A stretch of DNA of 28,389 bases from Pelargonium nanum (Eukaryota > Streptophyta > Magnoliopsida > Geraniales > Geraniaceae). The stretch covers positions 1-28,389 of the forward strand of contig JAYMTF010000912.1 in assembly GCA_036897485.1 (NCBI GenBank), written 5' to 3'. The translations under genes were made by a program, and so were the position numbers. This document shows, piece by piece, positions 11,398 through 22,400 of the stretch (position 1 is its first letter; each line of letters starts with the position of its first letter). The notes beneath the pieces are model-generated. The model saw nothing but the letters and a program-made list of their open reading frames with translations. It did not search any database and was not told the origin of the DNA.

Positions 11398-14300
11398 TCA
11401 GTAACTTCTTGTCACTTCGAGAGTGTCAGATTCGTAGCCTTCTCCTTTTACAAGGCGGCCTTTAACCTGCTTTTGCACATCAATTGTGCCTTTCCGAGAT
11501 GTGTAACGGGTGTGTTTCTCATGCCTGAAAATGAAAGAAGCATTTATCGTAATAACACATAAGCTAAAGATGCGCACAACTCTTTTCTACACTCACAAAC
11601 GTGTAAAGCAAGGTTCTTGCTACGTACAACAGTTATGTTTTATGATAGTCCTGTTCATAGATTCGAGCCAATATATTGATATATGGAGCATATCAAGTCC
11701 GATACTCTTGTCAGAGTATTCAATTCTGTATTAGGTTTATGTTTCCTTAGAACTTCAAGATACAAAACTACACGTACTCAAACATTGCTTAGATTGTGCT
11801 CATTGTGAAACAAGTTTTCGTGTATTAGAGATGTTTCTTGAGGCTATAAGTATTCATGGTTTTTGGTTTAGTCTTTAATTAGTTTTACTAATTAACATCT
11901 TATATTTAGGTTTCAGAAGACAAACAACATGATACTTACAGTCGTGCTTTCTTCTTCTCTTTGTGTCTCATTACGACGCTTTCTCTTGCTTTCAGATGTG
12001 CATCTTCGAGGTTAGGTGAATCGCAAGAAGGCTCGCCACCTGTAATGTTCGGAGAAATCCCACTATCAAGACAATCAGTACCAGTGCTTTCAGTGCTGAA
12101 CCTTGAACAAGAGATTGACATGGTAGAATAAGATGGGCGTAGTGGACGAGGAGAATCCATCCTTCCCGGAAAGTTATTATTTGTATCTGAATGAGTCGAC
12201 TGCCTCGTGCAGTTGGATGAAGCATTTGCAGCATCCTGTCCTTGACCAAAACATTAAAACACAAAATTGAAGTTATACACAAATAACAAGATTGCCTCAA
12301 AACCCACTCCAGTATCCGGCAAGAAACAAGAACTTTGGAATCTTTATCTAGTTTTCATGAAAATCCATACAACCCTAAGCATGTAATGGTAAGCTGATGA
12401 AAAATATAAGAGCTCAAATGCTCGTTGTAGGTGACCCAGGCAACCTGCCTAAGCTGCCTGCCAACTCTGTCACATCCTATCAATTCTCGAATTACTCCAA
12501 TAAGTTTCATTTTAGTCAATCTAAAACTTTGTCCCAACAGTGAGCTAACACAGACACCAAGATATATATATATATCCATTTACTACACTTCGACTGCTTA
12601 GGATAAGGTTCCAGCTAAAACTTTCCACTTGGATGCATAAGGCAGACCATGACATAACTCTCACTGTTTCACAATTCCTAACTAAAGTCTAAAACATTGG
12701 CTGACCTGTGGAAATCTTCCTTCAACATCAACACAGAAAACAAGCAAACTGTCTAGCTGTCCTCTTCCAATATTTGGGAAAACCAGTCCTTAGCTTCAGT
12801 ATGAAAGAGCTCATACCGATGAATGCACAACTAGGTGAACCCTCAAACTAAGTAAAAACACCCAGTATATATTGATCACAAGGATTGACAATGGTACTCC
12901 TTAAATCATCGATAGACAATGTACACTGCTTAATTTCTTAACATGCTCACAAATTCACACGGCATTTACTTTTTGACCTTAGTGATGCACATCAATAACT
13001 ACATGAAAAACCATAATAGTATTGAATAATAAGCAGGGAATTCAGACCTCCATTGCCATTGAATAGCCATTATCAGATTTATCAAGGGACATTTCCGGCT
13101 CCATAGAGGAGAATGAGGCATCTTTATCATCAAGCAAGGCTCTGACTGGGTCTTGATCACCTCCAAAAAGTTCTTCAAAGTTTTGGAAAGAAACATCAAT
13201 ATCAGGAATGTTAAATTCATCATGCCAAACAATTTCTTCACATACTCCAAGATCTTGCATATTTTGAGACCAAAACTGCACAAATTAAGTAAGAAAGTTT
13301 TTTAAATAGTTTATTATAAAGATGAACTTTTGGGAATCTGATTGTTATAATAAAATGATGCATAACTTCTTGCAGGAACCACTTAGATGAATGCCAAAAA
13401 ATGACTTTCCAATCAAATTATGAAATATTGGAACGGGAAAGCTGTTAGAAAAGTGCAACACCGAGCACAATTATCCCAATTCCTCAAATTGTTCTCCAGG
13501 TGAATGCTTCAAATAATTGAGACAAGAATAGTATAGAAGTAATTATTATGTCCCACAACATGTAAAACTTTTAGTTGACTTGGTTCTCATCCTCAACATG
13601 GTATCAAAGACTTGTTGACCCAAAGGTCACAAAGTTCGAATCCCATGAATTCATAATGTCATAACTTTCCACTTCATAGCACTAGTAATTTGGATCTAAA
13701 CTCTAAACTCTATCCAATCCTACCAATTTTTGGGCCGGGTGAGTTTATCGTATGAAAATTGCAGGTTGGGTCAAGCAAACCCGTGCATTTTTACAATGAA
13801 CTATAACCCAAGCCCCTTCTGATTTGGATTCGGATTAGGCTTTTCAACTCGAAACCCGAAATTGCCACCTCTAGTTACAAATGGATCCAGTTGATGACTT
13901 CAAGTGAAAATGAAAAACCTGACTACTTTGAGCTGAAGTTTTGTACTGCCAAAAGGTTTCTCCATTCAAAGGATTCCCAACAGTCGAAGATAACGGTAGT
14001 TGCTCCAAATGAGACAATGATAACGGCAAAGCTTCAGCTTTCAGCTCGTGAGTTGGACTCTCCCTTCTTTGAAGATCAGTGGCCATGCAGTGAGAATGCT
14101 GTGAACGCTGTTCTAGATTTCCATCAAGCTTCTGCGAAGGTATGTCAGTTGGTCCTTCACCGCGCAGCAAAGGCGAAGGATTTATCCCCTCAATGAGCTG
14201 AATCCTTCTCAACTCGAGGATCTGCTGCAAAATAAATCGGTTCTTTTGCTGCTGCTGTTGACTTCCAGAAAATCTCTGCAAGATGCAACACAACAATGAG

Positions 14301-15419
14301 AATACCTGTAAAGCTCATAGTCCTAGTACTTAGGAGGACCAAAGAAAACACAATTTAAAGACTAAATCCTTATTGAAGCACTAAAATAGGCATATGCAAC
14401 TGCAACTGCGAGTTGTATCCAATGGCTATTTTCCTCCGAAATCATTATCAGTAGCTAAATCGAGATGTAACCGCATATAACGCTAATCGAACAACTCCTG
14501 TACCATGTAAAGCATTTTACTTCATTTAAAGATTACCAAGATTCATCACATTATTCTAGTTCTCCATTGAAATCATTATGGATATCACAAACCCACATGG
14601 TAAACCCATTAGACATTACAAATGAACTACACAAAGACAAAATTAATCATAGCAACTAAAATGATGCATCAGTAAAGTAAATCTAGAAAGAGGAATTCAA
14701 GCGAGTTTTCTGTGCATCTATCCTCCTTAATCGACCCGAGATTGCTTCATCGGAGTTGCATAGACTTCCTTTATATGGGATTTAGTTCAACATCTTCCTC
14801 TAGAATAAAAAATCTAAGACAATGTAAGCAAAATAGTTGGGCTTTAACCACAAATCAAACACAATTACAATATTGTCAATCCACTCAGTCAAGTTATATA
14901 TACAGAAATTAAGCAAATGTATACTAATTAGTGTACTCAAAATCATTCAATCTTGACTACCTTATCACGTTGGCTGCTCGATTCCACTTTAGATTCCAAA
15001 GAAGAGATAAAATTAGCACGATCTACATCAGATTCGGCTGATGATTCCACAGATGTGGACACATAGTGATGCTCAAAATCACTGTTGCACAGTGCATTCA
15101 AGTCCCAGTTCCAGAGCGATGCGAAATCTTGAGCCGACGGGCACCCCGTGAAGCTCCTGAGCGCTCGCTTCTGGTGCTGGCCGGAGAAACCGTGCAGGCT
15201 CCGGTCGCACTTCCGGCAAACCAGCATCCGGTGATCCAAGCACCGGAGATGAGCCGGATTGTGCCGGCACATGTCGCACAGGACGCTCCGGGGGTGCCTC
15301 CCGGAGAGCGTGTTCGCCGAGTGGACCTTAGCGTCACAGGAAAGACACAGACGCGCCGCATCGGCCTTGCAGTACACGACCGGCCTCCACGCCGTGCAGA
15401 ATTCGCAGGTTTTCTCCAT
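11398..15419 (-). CDS. B-box/CCT zinc-finger protein, BBX27-like (CONSTANS-like family), five exons
   Basis: Exons 15419..14961, 14275..13919, 13275..13048, 12235..11940 and 11524..11398 all join in frame at GT..AG borders and give 488 residues. The only ATG near the N terminus is at 15419. B-box 1 (residues 5-42) keeps C-x2-C-x8-C-x2-D-x-A-x-L-C-x2-CD and the later His residues. A second, more divergent B-box follows (CDMCRHNPAHLRC, then CRKCD). The middle has FILQQILELRRIQL and the block SQNMQDLGVCEE...FNIPDIDVSFQNFEE, which I recall closely from Arabidopsis At1g68190 (BBX27). The C terminus is a full CCT domain (about 431-475: MRHKEKKKARLHEKHTRYTSRK...VKGRLVKG) ending in TRSY, as in group II/III CO-like proteins. 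It is probably a nuclear transcription regulator; CCT domains contact NF-Y and DNA. Family certain, orthology inferred. Confidence 0.93.
13565..13720 (+). mobile_element. tRNA-related SINE remnant in intron 2 of the B-box gene
   Basis: An A-box-like TAGTTGACTTGGTT near 13571 and a B-box-like GTTCGAATCC near 13633 mark a pol III type internal promoter. The segment ACATGGTATCAAAGAC between them is common in plant tRNA-derived SINEs. It lies antisense to the host gene. The ends are not clear and no target duplication was found, so it is a degraded copy. A chance or LTR-derived tRNA-primer-site match is the alternative. Confidence 0.45.
13727..13874. mobile_element. hAT-like transposon fragment (one terminal repeat)
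   Basis: Read on the minus strand, the segment starts TAGAGGTGGCAA, the form of a plant hAT terminal repeat. It continues with CGGGTT/GACCC-rich subterminal motifs (TTCGGGTTTCGAG, GGGTTTGCTTGACCC, CACCCGGCCC) typical of hAT-derived MITEs. No matching opposite terminus or 8-bp duplication is visible, so it is probably truncated. It sits in intron 2 of the B-box gene beside a SINE remnant. Confidence 0.4.
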
Positions 15420-15689
15420 TTTCACACCTCTAATCCAAACAAAATTCTAGAACCTTGTTGAAATTTGAAATTGAGCTCCACTCATCACTTCTCAAAATTC
15501 TAATCCAAACACCAAAAGCTTCTCAAAATTGAGACCTATAATTTTGAAAATTACAGAGATGGAATGGATAGTTCACCGGGAGAATCCGGCGGTTGTTTGT
15601 TTCCCGAGAAAATTAAGGGATCAGTCTGGCTGGGAATCGTGAAAGCATTATCTTGTCATGGTGTGTGCTTTTCTGGGCACCTTTTGGGA

Positions 15690-15835
15690 TCTGACGTGGT
15701 GGCTCGGGGAGAACTTTATGACGTGTAACGGAACACGTGGCAGAGTGGGCCCCACAGGCGTTATCCGTGTGCATGTGAAGCACGTCCTTTGATCCAAATT
15801 TCACCAGCCGGAGCCAATAAGGGACAGACACGTAG
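15690..15835 (-). promoter_or_regulatory. ACGT-element cluster upstream of the B-box gene
   Basis: Five ACGT cores fall within about 145 bp: TGACGTGG at 15692-15699, TGACGTG at 15719-15725, ACACGTGG at 15733-15740 (a perfect G-box CACGTG), CACGTCC at 15781-15787 and ACACGTAG at 15828-15835. They lie 270-415 bp before the ATG. ACGT motifs bind bZIP and bHLH factors such as HY5 and PIFs, and many BBX genes are light-regulated. The motifs are seen directly; the regulation is inferred. Confidence 0.5.
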
Positions 15836-16117
15836 CATCTCTTGACGATTGTAGATGACGGGATTAGGGGAAGGGGCCCACATGGAGGGGTGCGTGGAAG
15901 GTAAGCAGAGCAGTTACTAGCTGCTACTTTCAATCTACAAAGTACAAACTTCTCCACATACTTGTGGCTCCATCCAGACCTTTTCCACTTCTGTCAGGAA
16001 TAATTTTAAGGATTAAATATTTAATATTCCATCAAAATGAAGGTTTCTTTTTTATAAGCATAATATCATAGTTTTAAAACATATTTAACAAAATCGGTGT
16101 TCTAAAAATTTATCCTC

Positions 16118-16268
16118 AAGGCAGGTTGAACTAAGTGGTTTAAGCTTTTGAGGTCTCGAGTTTGAGTCTTCCTGTTGACGGTATGTGGTGAGTTATTCAC
16201 TTATTTGGGTTTAAACTTTAAAGGAGAGAACTATCTCCTGTTGCGTAGCTCAACTGATAAAAAAATTA
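16118..16268 (+). mobile_element. tRNA-related SINE remnant
   Basis: The A-box-like GAACTAAGTGGTTTAAGC near 16128 is followed by a B-box-like GGTCTCGAGTTTGAGTC near 16152, the layout of a tRNA-derived pol III promoter. A second A-box-like motif, GTAGCTCAACTGATAA, occurs near 16246 and is followed by an A run. This could be a composite of two copies or a dimeric SINE. No target duplication was recognised. Confidence 0.45.
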
Positions 16269-16399
16269 TCTAGCAAATCAAGCCTAACATCACTTTCATT
16301 GGCGTAATTTTTAATTACGATGTAACTTCATACCCCTCATATTCGCCATGAAAAATCAGAAGTATTTCAGTCAATGACGGAGCAACACGTGGGTTGCCT

Positions 16400-17570
16400 A
16401 GTTAGACGAGAAGTCAACTCGAGTCATTCGTTGGGCTCCGGGTGGAGTAGAAACTCGAGCCAAGGCACGATGGGTCAAGACTAATTGCGACTAACCCAAA
16501 GGCACGCGCGCGGGAGGCCCATCCGCGTGGAAGGCTCAATCCGTGTGGAGACTCGCATGGAAGACTTAAGCCCATGAGCTCCCTCTTACTGGATGAGTTC
16601 CCTTCTATCGGGTGATCCCACTCCCACCGGATGGTTTCACTCATACTGGATGGCCTCATTCCTACTGGAACTCTTGCTACTACCGGATGCATGCATCCCG
16701 ACCGGATACTCGCACATTCACTCCGCGCCCCCATCCGCATCTGTCCGTGCGAGCCTGTTTGTGCAAGCGTCGCCTCTCTGCATGCCCAAGTCCGCACACA
16801 CTCCTTCCGTACCAGGCCCCGCACGACCTCATCCCATTCGTGCACCCATGCGCTCTCGCGCACCATGCTCCTAGTGAGCCACACAACCTTGAATTCTCGC
16901 ATGCCAAAGACCTATGAGTGTCCTAGCTTGCACAAATCATCCCCCTGGGCACGACAAGCTACCAAGACACACTAGTAGTTTTGAGGTCGGACACAAGGCT
17001 TCGATCAGAGAACCATCTCGCTCCCCCGCATGGTCGGAGACTAAGATCAGTGTAGGTCACTTTGCGAATGAAACCAGCAGACAAAAAGACATAATAAACT
17101 GAGAGCATTACCTGCCATGTTGGTGAGCAGATCCAACAAGCATAGAGCAAGAGAATATTGATTGTCTTGTTGGTAAGTAGATCCAACAGGTAGAGAGCAA
17201 GAGAATAGCGACTGCCTTGTTGGTGAAGAGATCCAATAGGCATAGAACAAGAGACCGGAGAGCCCGCAGGCCCCACCTCAACATCGACCAATCAGAGGCC
17301 GTCATGTGTCAGGTAAGCTTGAGGACTATAAAAGAAGTCTCGGACCCACATTATCATGGCCGGTCAACTCACTACCTAAATACTACTCGCAAGGACCAAA
17401 AAATGCTCTCAAACGTTCTTCGTGTTATTCGATAGTTTATCGCAATTTTCGTGCGTTATTATTTATTCGAACGAACAACAGAGATTCAATTCTCAATTTT
17501 ACATTACATATTTGTTTGTGTTGAGAACTCATTTTTCCTTGAACACACATTCAGGAGTTCCGTTTAATGG
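16400..17570 (+). repeat. GC-rich repeat block with promoter-like end, possible LTR fossil
   Basis: The base composition changes sharply from its AT-rich surroundings. The block holds a degenerate array of about 19 bp (TACTGGATG variants, about 16585-16710), then three 50-bp repeats (17111-17260), then a TATAAAAG box at about 17327 and further non-coding sequence. Repeats upstream of a TATA box resemble the U3 part of a plant LTR, so a solo or broken LTR of a Gypsy-type element is one reading. No clear TG..CA ends, target duplication or internal coding region were established. Open frames here are by-products of GC content. Confidence 0.35.
17111..17260. repeat. Three tandem 50-bp repeats
   Basis: Copies aligned on TGTTGGT begin at 17118, 17168 and 17218, an exact 50-bp period. 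Each contains a form of AGATCCAACAGGCATAGAGCAAGAGA. They differ at a modest number of positions, so the duplication is old but not ancient. Confidence 0.85.
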
Positions 17571-17981
17571 TGCGTTACCTGCGCAGGCTACATGACATTG
17601 ACTTTGCTTGGAGAACTGCTACCGCTAGACACTTGAAAACCCGGAAGACCAAAATTTGAGTAAGTTACAATTAACTTAACTTGAAAAAGAAGACCAGACG
17701 ACGACGTATAAAGCCTTTGATTTCGATATGCAAATAAAAAAACTCATAAAATAACACTCCAACGCTATTGAAATAATATTTTCAACTAAATTTGTGATTT
17801 AATATCAAATAATAATTGTGGACATTTTATAATTATAATCATTATAAATATTGCAAAATAATAATAATAAAATGTTTATTCATCGGAAAAGTAACAAAAC
17901 AATAGTGAAAAATAAATGGGTACAACAATTAACAATTGTTAGGTCCGACGTTGTTTAATTATAACAATGTGATTTGTTATG
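17571..17981. other. AT-rich intergenic DNA before the LINE
   Basis: A roughly 400-bp AT-rich stretch with short ATA/AAT tracts. No coding or RNA feature is seen. Its last bases form the 5' target duplication of the LINE. Confidence 0.5.
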
Positions 17982-17992
17982 ACCCAATTGTA
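17982..17992 (+). repeat. 5' target-site duplication of the LINE
   Basis: ACCCAATTGTA directly precedes the element and is repeated exactly after its A-rich tail. It proves insertion by target-primed reverse transcription and fixes the 5' border. Confidence 0.9.
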
Positions 17993-17999
17993 TAAGTTC

Positions 18000-19415
18000 A
18001 TGGCTTCTCGCTCCGCAGCTCCTGCTTGGTCTTCGAACGTCGGTCAGGATCGGCGCCGGGATGCATAGAGCACTCTATACATCGGCAATTTACCTTTTTC
18101 TATGCACTCCCGATCGCTCAGCAATATCTTTCGGACGCACGCTTCGATGGTAGATTGCGCAATGCCGTCGAGCCCTAATAGATGGGGGAGGCGTTTTGGT
18201 TCTGTGACTTTGGATAAACAATCGGATGCGGCTAGGGTTCTGAGAATTTTCAATGGTACACTTTTAATGGAGCATCGTCTTCTGGTAGACTGGGCGAAAG
18301 GGAAATCTGGCTTGGCACAGCGTGATCCGTCTTGTAATGCTTCGTCGACTGGAAAAATTAAGCGTAAACCTAATTTGAGGCAAAGCCCTAAAACATCATT
18401 TCCGGTAAATTCAGATCAATCAACGGCGTTTGAGGGTCCTCGTTATCATGGTATCGGGTTTTTGTCGTGTGCGATCACTGACAAATTGCAGTGGAGCGTT
18501 CTGGCGGTATCTAGGGCACCGGTCTCAGAAAAATTTTTGGCGAAAACTTTGGCTGCATAGGGTACCTTCGATATTTCCGTCCACGCGTTGGGTCCCCGTC
18601 TATTTGTTCTGTCCTTTCCAGATGAATGTATCATGCAAGCAATGCCGAATTCCGGGTGGGCATGGTTGCGACAGTGGTTATTCTCTATTCACGACTGGAA
18701 GCATCTTATGCGCAAAGGCGGTCGTTTCGTATGGCTTACACTTCGAGGCATACCACTTCAGGCATGGCACGTTAATTTTGTTTGCAGTATTTCCTCCTTA
18801 TTCGGTGAGTTGATTATGATTCTTCTTTTCTTTACGCATGGTAACTCACTTGATAGAGTTCACGTATTGGTGCATGTTGATTCGTTCACGACTATTACCA
18901 AGGAAGTTCCCTTAAAAATTGGGAGGTCAGGTTTTGCAATTGCGGTACATGAATGTCAGAGCTCTGATCTACCAGCTTTTACGATATCGGAAGGGCCTGT
19001 TGTGCCCTCCAGACCTTCCGAGCCGAGCTCTCCTCGTAGCGTGTCTGCAACCTCTCTTCGGAGTGCCAATTTTGTTAACTCCGGTTCCGGGGAGATGGGT
19101 TTTGTCAATGGGCTCTCGGATGCAAGCCCAAATATGGGCAATCCTATTCCTTCTAGACCTGTTCCGGAATCAGTCAAACAATTTGAGATACAGCGGGTCT
19201 CTCCCTCAACTGACCTATCTCCTTCGAAGCTTACTCAGCAGTGCTCTGCCCCCTCAACCGTTGGCTCTCTCACCCTCAAACCGTTGGTAGTAGGTCTGCG
19301 GCCACCCAGACGTATTATCACTCGGAAGAGAAGCAAACGCTCAATTGGATCGCCTCGCCTCGCCTCGCACCTCCATCTCCGGTCAAGCATGATCGCCGCC
19401 GACCATCCTCGCTAA
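18000..19415 (+). pseudogene. LINE ORF1 with N-terminal RRM (two in-frame TAG codons)
   Basis: One frame of 472 codons runs from the ATG at 18000 to the stop at 19415, interrupted only by TAG at 18066 and TAG at 18558. After a short basic leader comes an RRM: RNP2 LYIGNLP (about residues 25-31) and RNP1 RRFGSVTL, ending near LLVDWAKGK. After residue 186 the frame resembles the middle domain of plant LINE ORF1 proteins (LFVLSFPDE... and GRFVWLTLRGIPLQAWHVNF). The last third is Ser/Pro-rich, then basic (RIITRKRSKRS). ORF1 proteins bind LINE RNA and act as chaperones in the ribonucleoprotein. No CCHC knuckle is seen. Both TAGs follow GCA and fit C-to-T change at CAG. Confidence 0.85.
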
Positions 19416-19490
19416 CTTTGTCGGCTAATGCGTTGTGGGAGGTTTGTAGCTTTTTGCCACTGATTGTCAGACTGCGTCGACACCACCGTA

Positions 19491-22400
19491 ATGTTTCTTC
19501 TCTCATGGAACATTAGAGGTGCATCAGCTCAACATAAGAGGGACCGCTTAAAATCCCTCTTACGTAAATGGAAACCCAGTGTTTTGTTCTTGCAAGAATC
19601 TAAACTGCAATCTCTCACTTCATATATGGCTGCGAGTATGTGGAACATTCAGACCCTGAATTTCAGCTTATCTCCATCTTCTGGTAGGTCAGGAGGTATC
19701 GTCACTCTTTGGGATTCGTCAGTTTTCACTTTTGCATCGTCAGTTGTCGATCCGAGTTTTGTCGCCATTCGTGGGAATTGGTCCTCTTTTGATTGCGATT
19801 GCATGCTTATTAATGTTTATGCTCCAAACGTTGACATAGAGAGGGTCTTGTTATGGGCACGGATTCAGGTTTTGATTGCGAAGTCAGGTTTACCATGTGT
19901 TATAGCAGGTGATTTCAATTTGATTTGCAGTCTAGCTAAGAGGTCGAGTGGAGTGGGTTCTCAATCTTCAATTCACTCTTTTAATGACTTCATTTACCAA
20001 TATTGCCTTATCGATTTACCTTTGAGGGGGAGGTTATTCACTTGGTATGGTCCGAACTCGTGTGCTAGTCGAATTGACAGAATTATGGTCACCTCAGATT
20101 GGCCAACTACTCTCGCTTATCTCATTCAATCTGGTTTGTCAAGGGGGTGTTCTGATCACTGTCCCCTCACTTTATCTGCTAAGAGTGTAGATTGGGGACC
20201 GCATCCTTTTCGTTTTCTAATTGTTGGGTTACGCACCCGTCTTTTCGAGACACAGTTGAAGCTGCTTGGTCGTTGTTTGTGGTGCATGGACAGCCTAGTT
20301 TTCGGTTATGGTACAAGTTCCATTTGCTTAAAGGGGTTCTTAAGAAGTGAAATATCGAGGTCTTTGGTCGTTTAGATCATGCGGTTTCAGACCTTGAAAA
20401 ATCAATCGACGAACTCGTCGAGAACGGTCCCCTCTCGGATGCGGATTCACGTCGCCTGGCAGACTTGGTCTCGGATCTGCACATGTGTTCGCGGGACCAC
20501 TCAGCTAATTGGCGACAACAATCTCGTGTAAGATGGTTTTCGGATGGTGATCACAATACCAGGTATTTTCACAAATTCGCATCTTTTAGGCAATCACAGA
20601 ACCAGTTTTCAGGCATAACGGTTGGTGGTCAGTGGGTCTCTAATTCGGTTGTCATTAAAGAATCAGCGAGAGCTTTCTTCAAGGAACGACTCACGTCCTC
20701 AGCTTTTGACAGGCCTATTGTGGATGGTCTTAGGTTTAAGTCCCTTACGGGTTCAGTGTGTGCGGATTTGGAGAGACCGGTCACTGTACACGAGGTTCGG
20801 TCAGTTGTATTTAGTTGTGATGACTCTCGTGCTCCTGGTCCGGACGGTTTCAATTTATTCCAATCGTGTTGGGATGTGGTGCAATCCGATATTCTATCTT
20901 TTGTCCAAGGTTTCTTTGACACTGGGATAATTGGTAAGGGTCTGAGCTCTGCTTTTCTGGCTCTCATTCTGAAAGTGGACTTGCCTCAATGCTTTATTGA
21001 TTATAGACCAAACAGTATTGTCTCAGCCCCTTATAAGATCATCGCCAAGCTACTCGCGAATCGACTCAGGCATCACATTGGTGCTTTGATTAATGGCGTG
21101 CAGAGTGCCTTCATAACAGACTGGCAAATCTTAGACAGTGTTCTTATTGCAGGTGAGGTAATTCATTCAGCCCGCCTATCTCGAACACCTGCTGTGATTC
21201 TTAAATTGGATTTCCAACAAGCTTTTGATCAGCTTGATTGGAATTTTATTGATTTCTGTCTCTGGTCTATGAGTTTTGGCAAGAGATTCCGGTTTTGGAT
21301 TGGGAGTTGCTTAAGGTCATACATTTCAGTCCTTGTCAATGGCTCACCGTCGCGTGATTTTTGTAGCACTCAGAGTGTTAAACATGGGTGTCTGTTATCA
21401 CCTTTTCTTTTCATTATAGAGGCGGAGGCTCTGCACCTTCTTCTTAATCAGGCTGAGTCTCTTGGTAGATTCGCATGCATTAAAATCGGGCATTTCTCCA
21501 TTTTGCATCTCCAATTTGCTGATGATACGGTTCTCTTTTTGGACGTGTCGGACTCTCCTCAGTCAATTTTGAATGTCAATGACATTCTGTATTGTTTTGA
21601 GGTATCTTTCGGATTAACTATTAATTTTCATAAGTCTCGCCTCATAGGCTCGAATTTGGAACCTGCTCGGGTCGAGTCATTTGCGAGGGACTTGGGTTGT
21701 CAGATCGCCACGCTGCCCCATCCCTTATCTTGGTTTCAAGCTGGGGTGTAATCCGCGTTTAGCTAGCTCATGGTCGGGTATCATTGAGAGGTTTCGAAAA
21801 GGGCTAGCACTTTGGCAATCAAAGTATATATCGCTCGGGGGTCGAGTTACTCGTATCTGCTCAGCACTCACGTCACTTCCTTCTATTCTACATGTCGCTA
21901 TACAAAGCTCCCAAGAAGGTTATCCTCACTTTGGAATCAATTGAGAGGCGTTTTTTTTTTGTGGTTGGCTTCCTCCTTGGATCATCCATTTTGTAAGGTT
22001 CAGTAGTCCACTATTTGTAAGCGTCACTTACACAGTGGTCTTGGGGTTCGCCAGCTCTCTCTTGCAAATTTGAGCTTTGTTGGCTAAGTGGTGGTGGAGG
22101 TTTGCCTCGCAATCTGATTCGCTATGGAAGAACATCCTGTGTGCTAAGTATGGGTGGGACTCGGCTTCGTGGTCTTTGCAGGAATTGTGTGCCTCTCATC
22201 CTTCACCTGTTATGAAGAGCCTTCTGGACCTACATCATATCCCCGAATTTTTGGATCTCATCGGGACAAGCAGTTTGCATAGGGTAATTGGCAATGGTCA
22301 AACCGTGAAGTTTTGGTCTGATGCTTAGAGGCCAAATAGTATTAAATTGCAGCAGAGTCACCCCCGGCTGATCTCTCTCTGCGTTAATAAAAACAAGACA

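Noticed and set aside
13610-13660. Possible intact tRNA gene in the B-box gene intron
   Set aside because: Only the B-box-like part fits; spacing and cloverleaf pairing do not, so a SINE remnant is the better reading.
15066-15461. Open frames on both strands opposite or overlapping the B-box exon
   Set aside because: By-products of the GC-rich zinc-finger exon; only the minus-strand frame has the B-box Cys/His pattern.
15613-15957. 114-codon open frame on the minus strand upstream of the B-box gene
   Set aside because: No recognisable domain, unusual composition, and it overlaps the ACGT-rich promoter; better explained as promoter DNA.
16593-17305. Several overlapping open frames in the GC-rich block
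   Set aside because: Caused by few stop codons in GC-rich and tandemly repeated DNA; the repeated peptide-like strings simply follow the 50-bp repeats.
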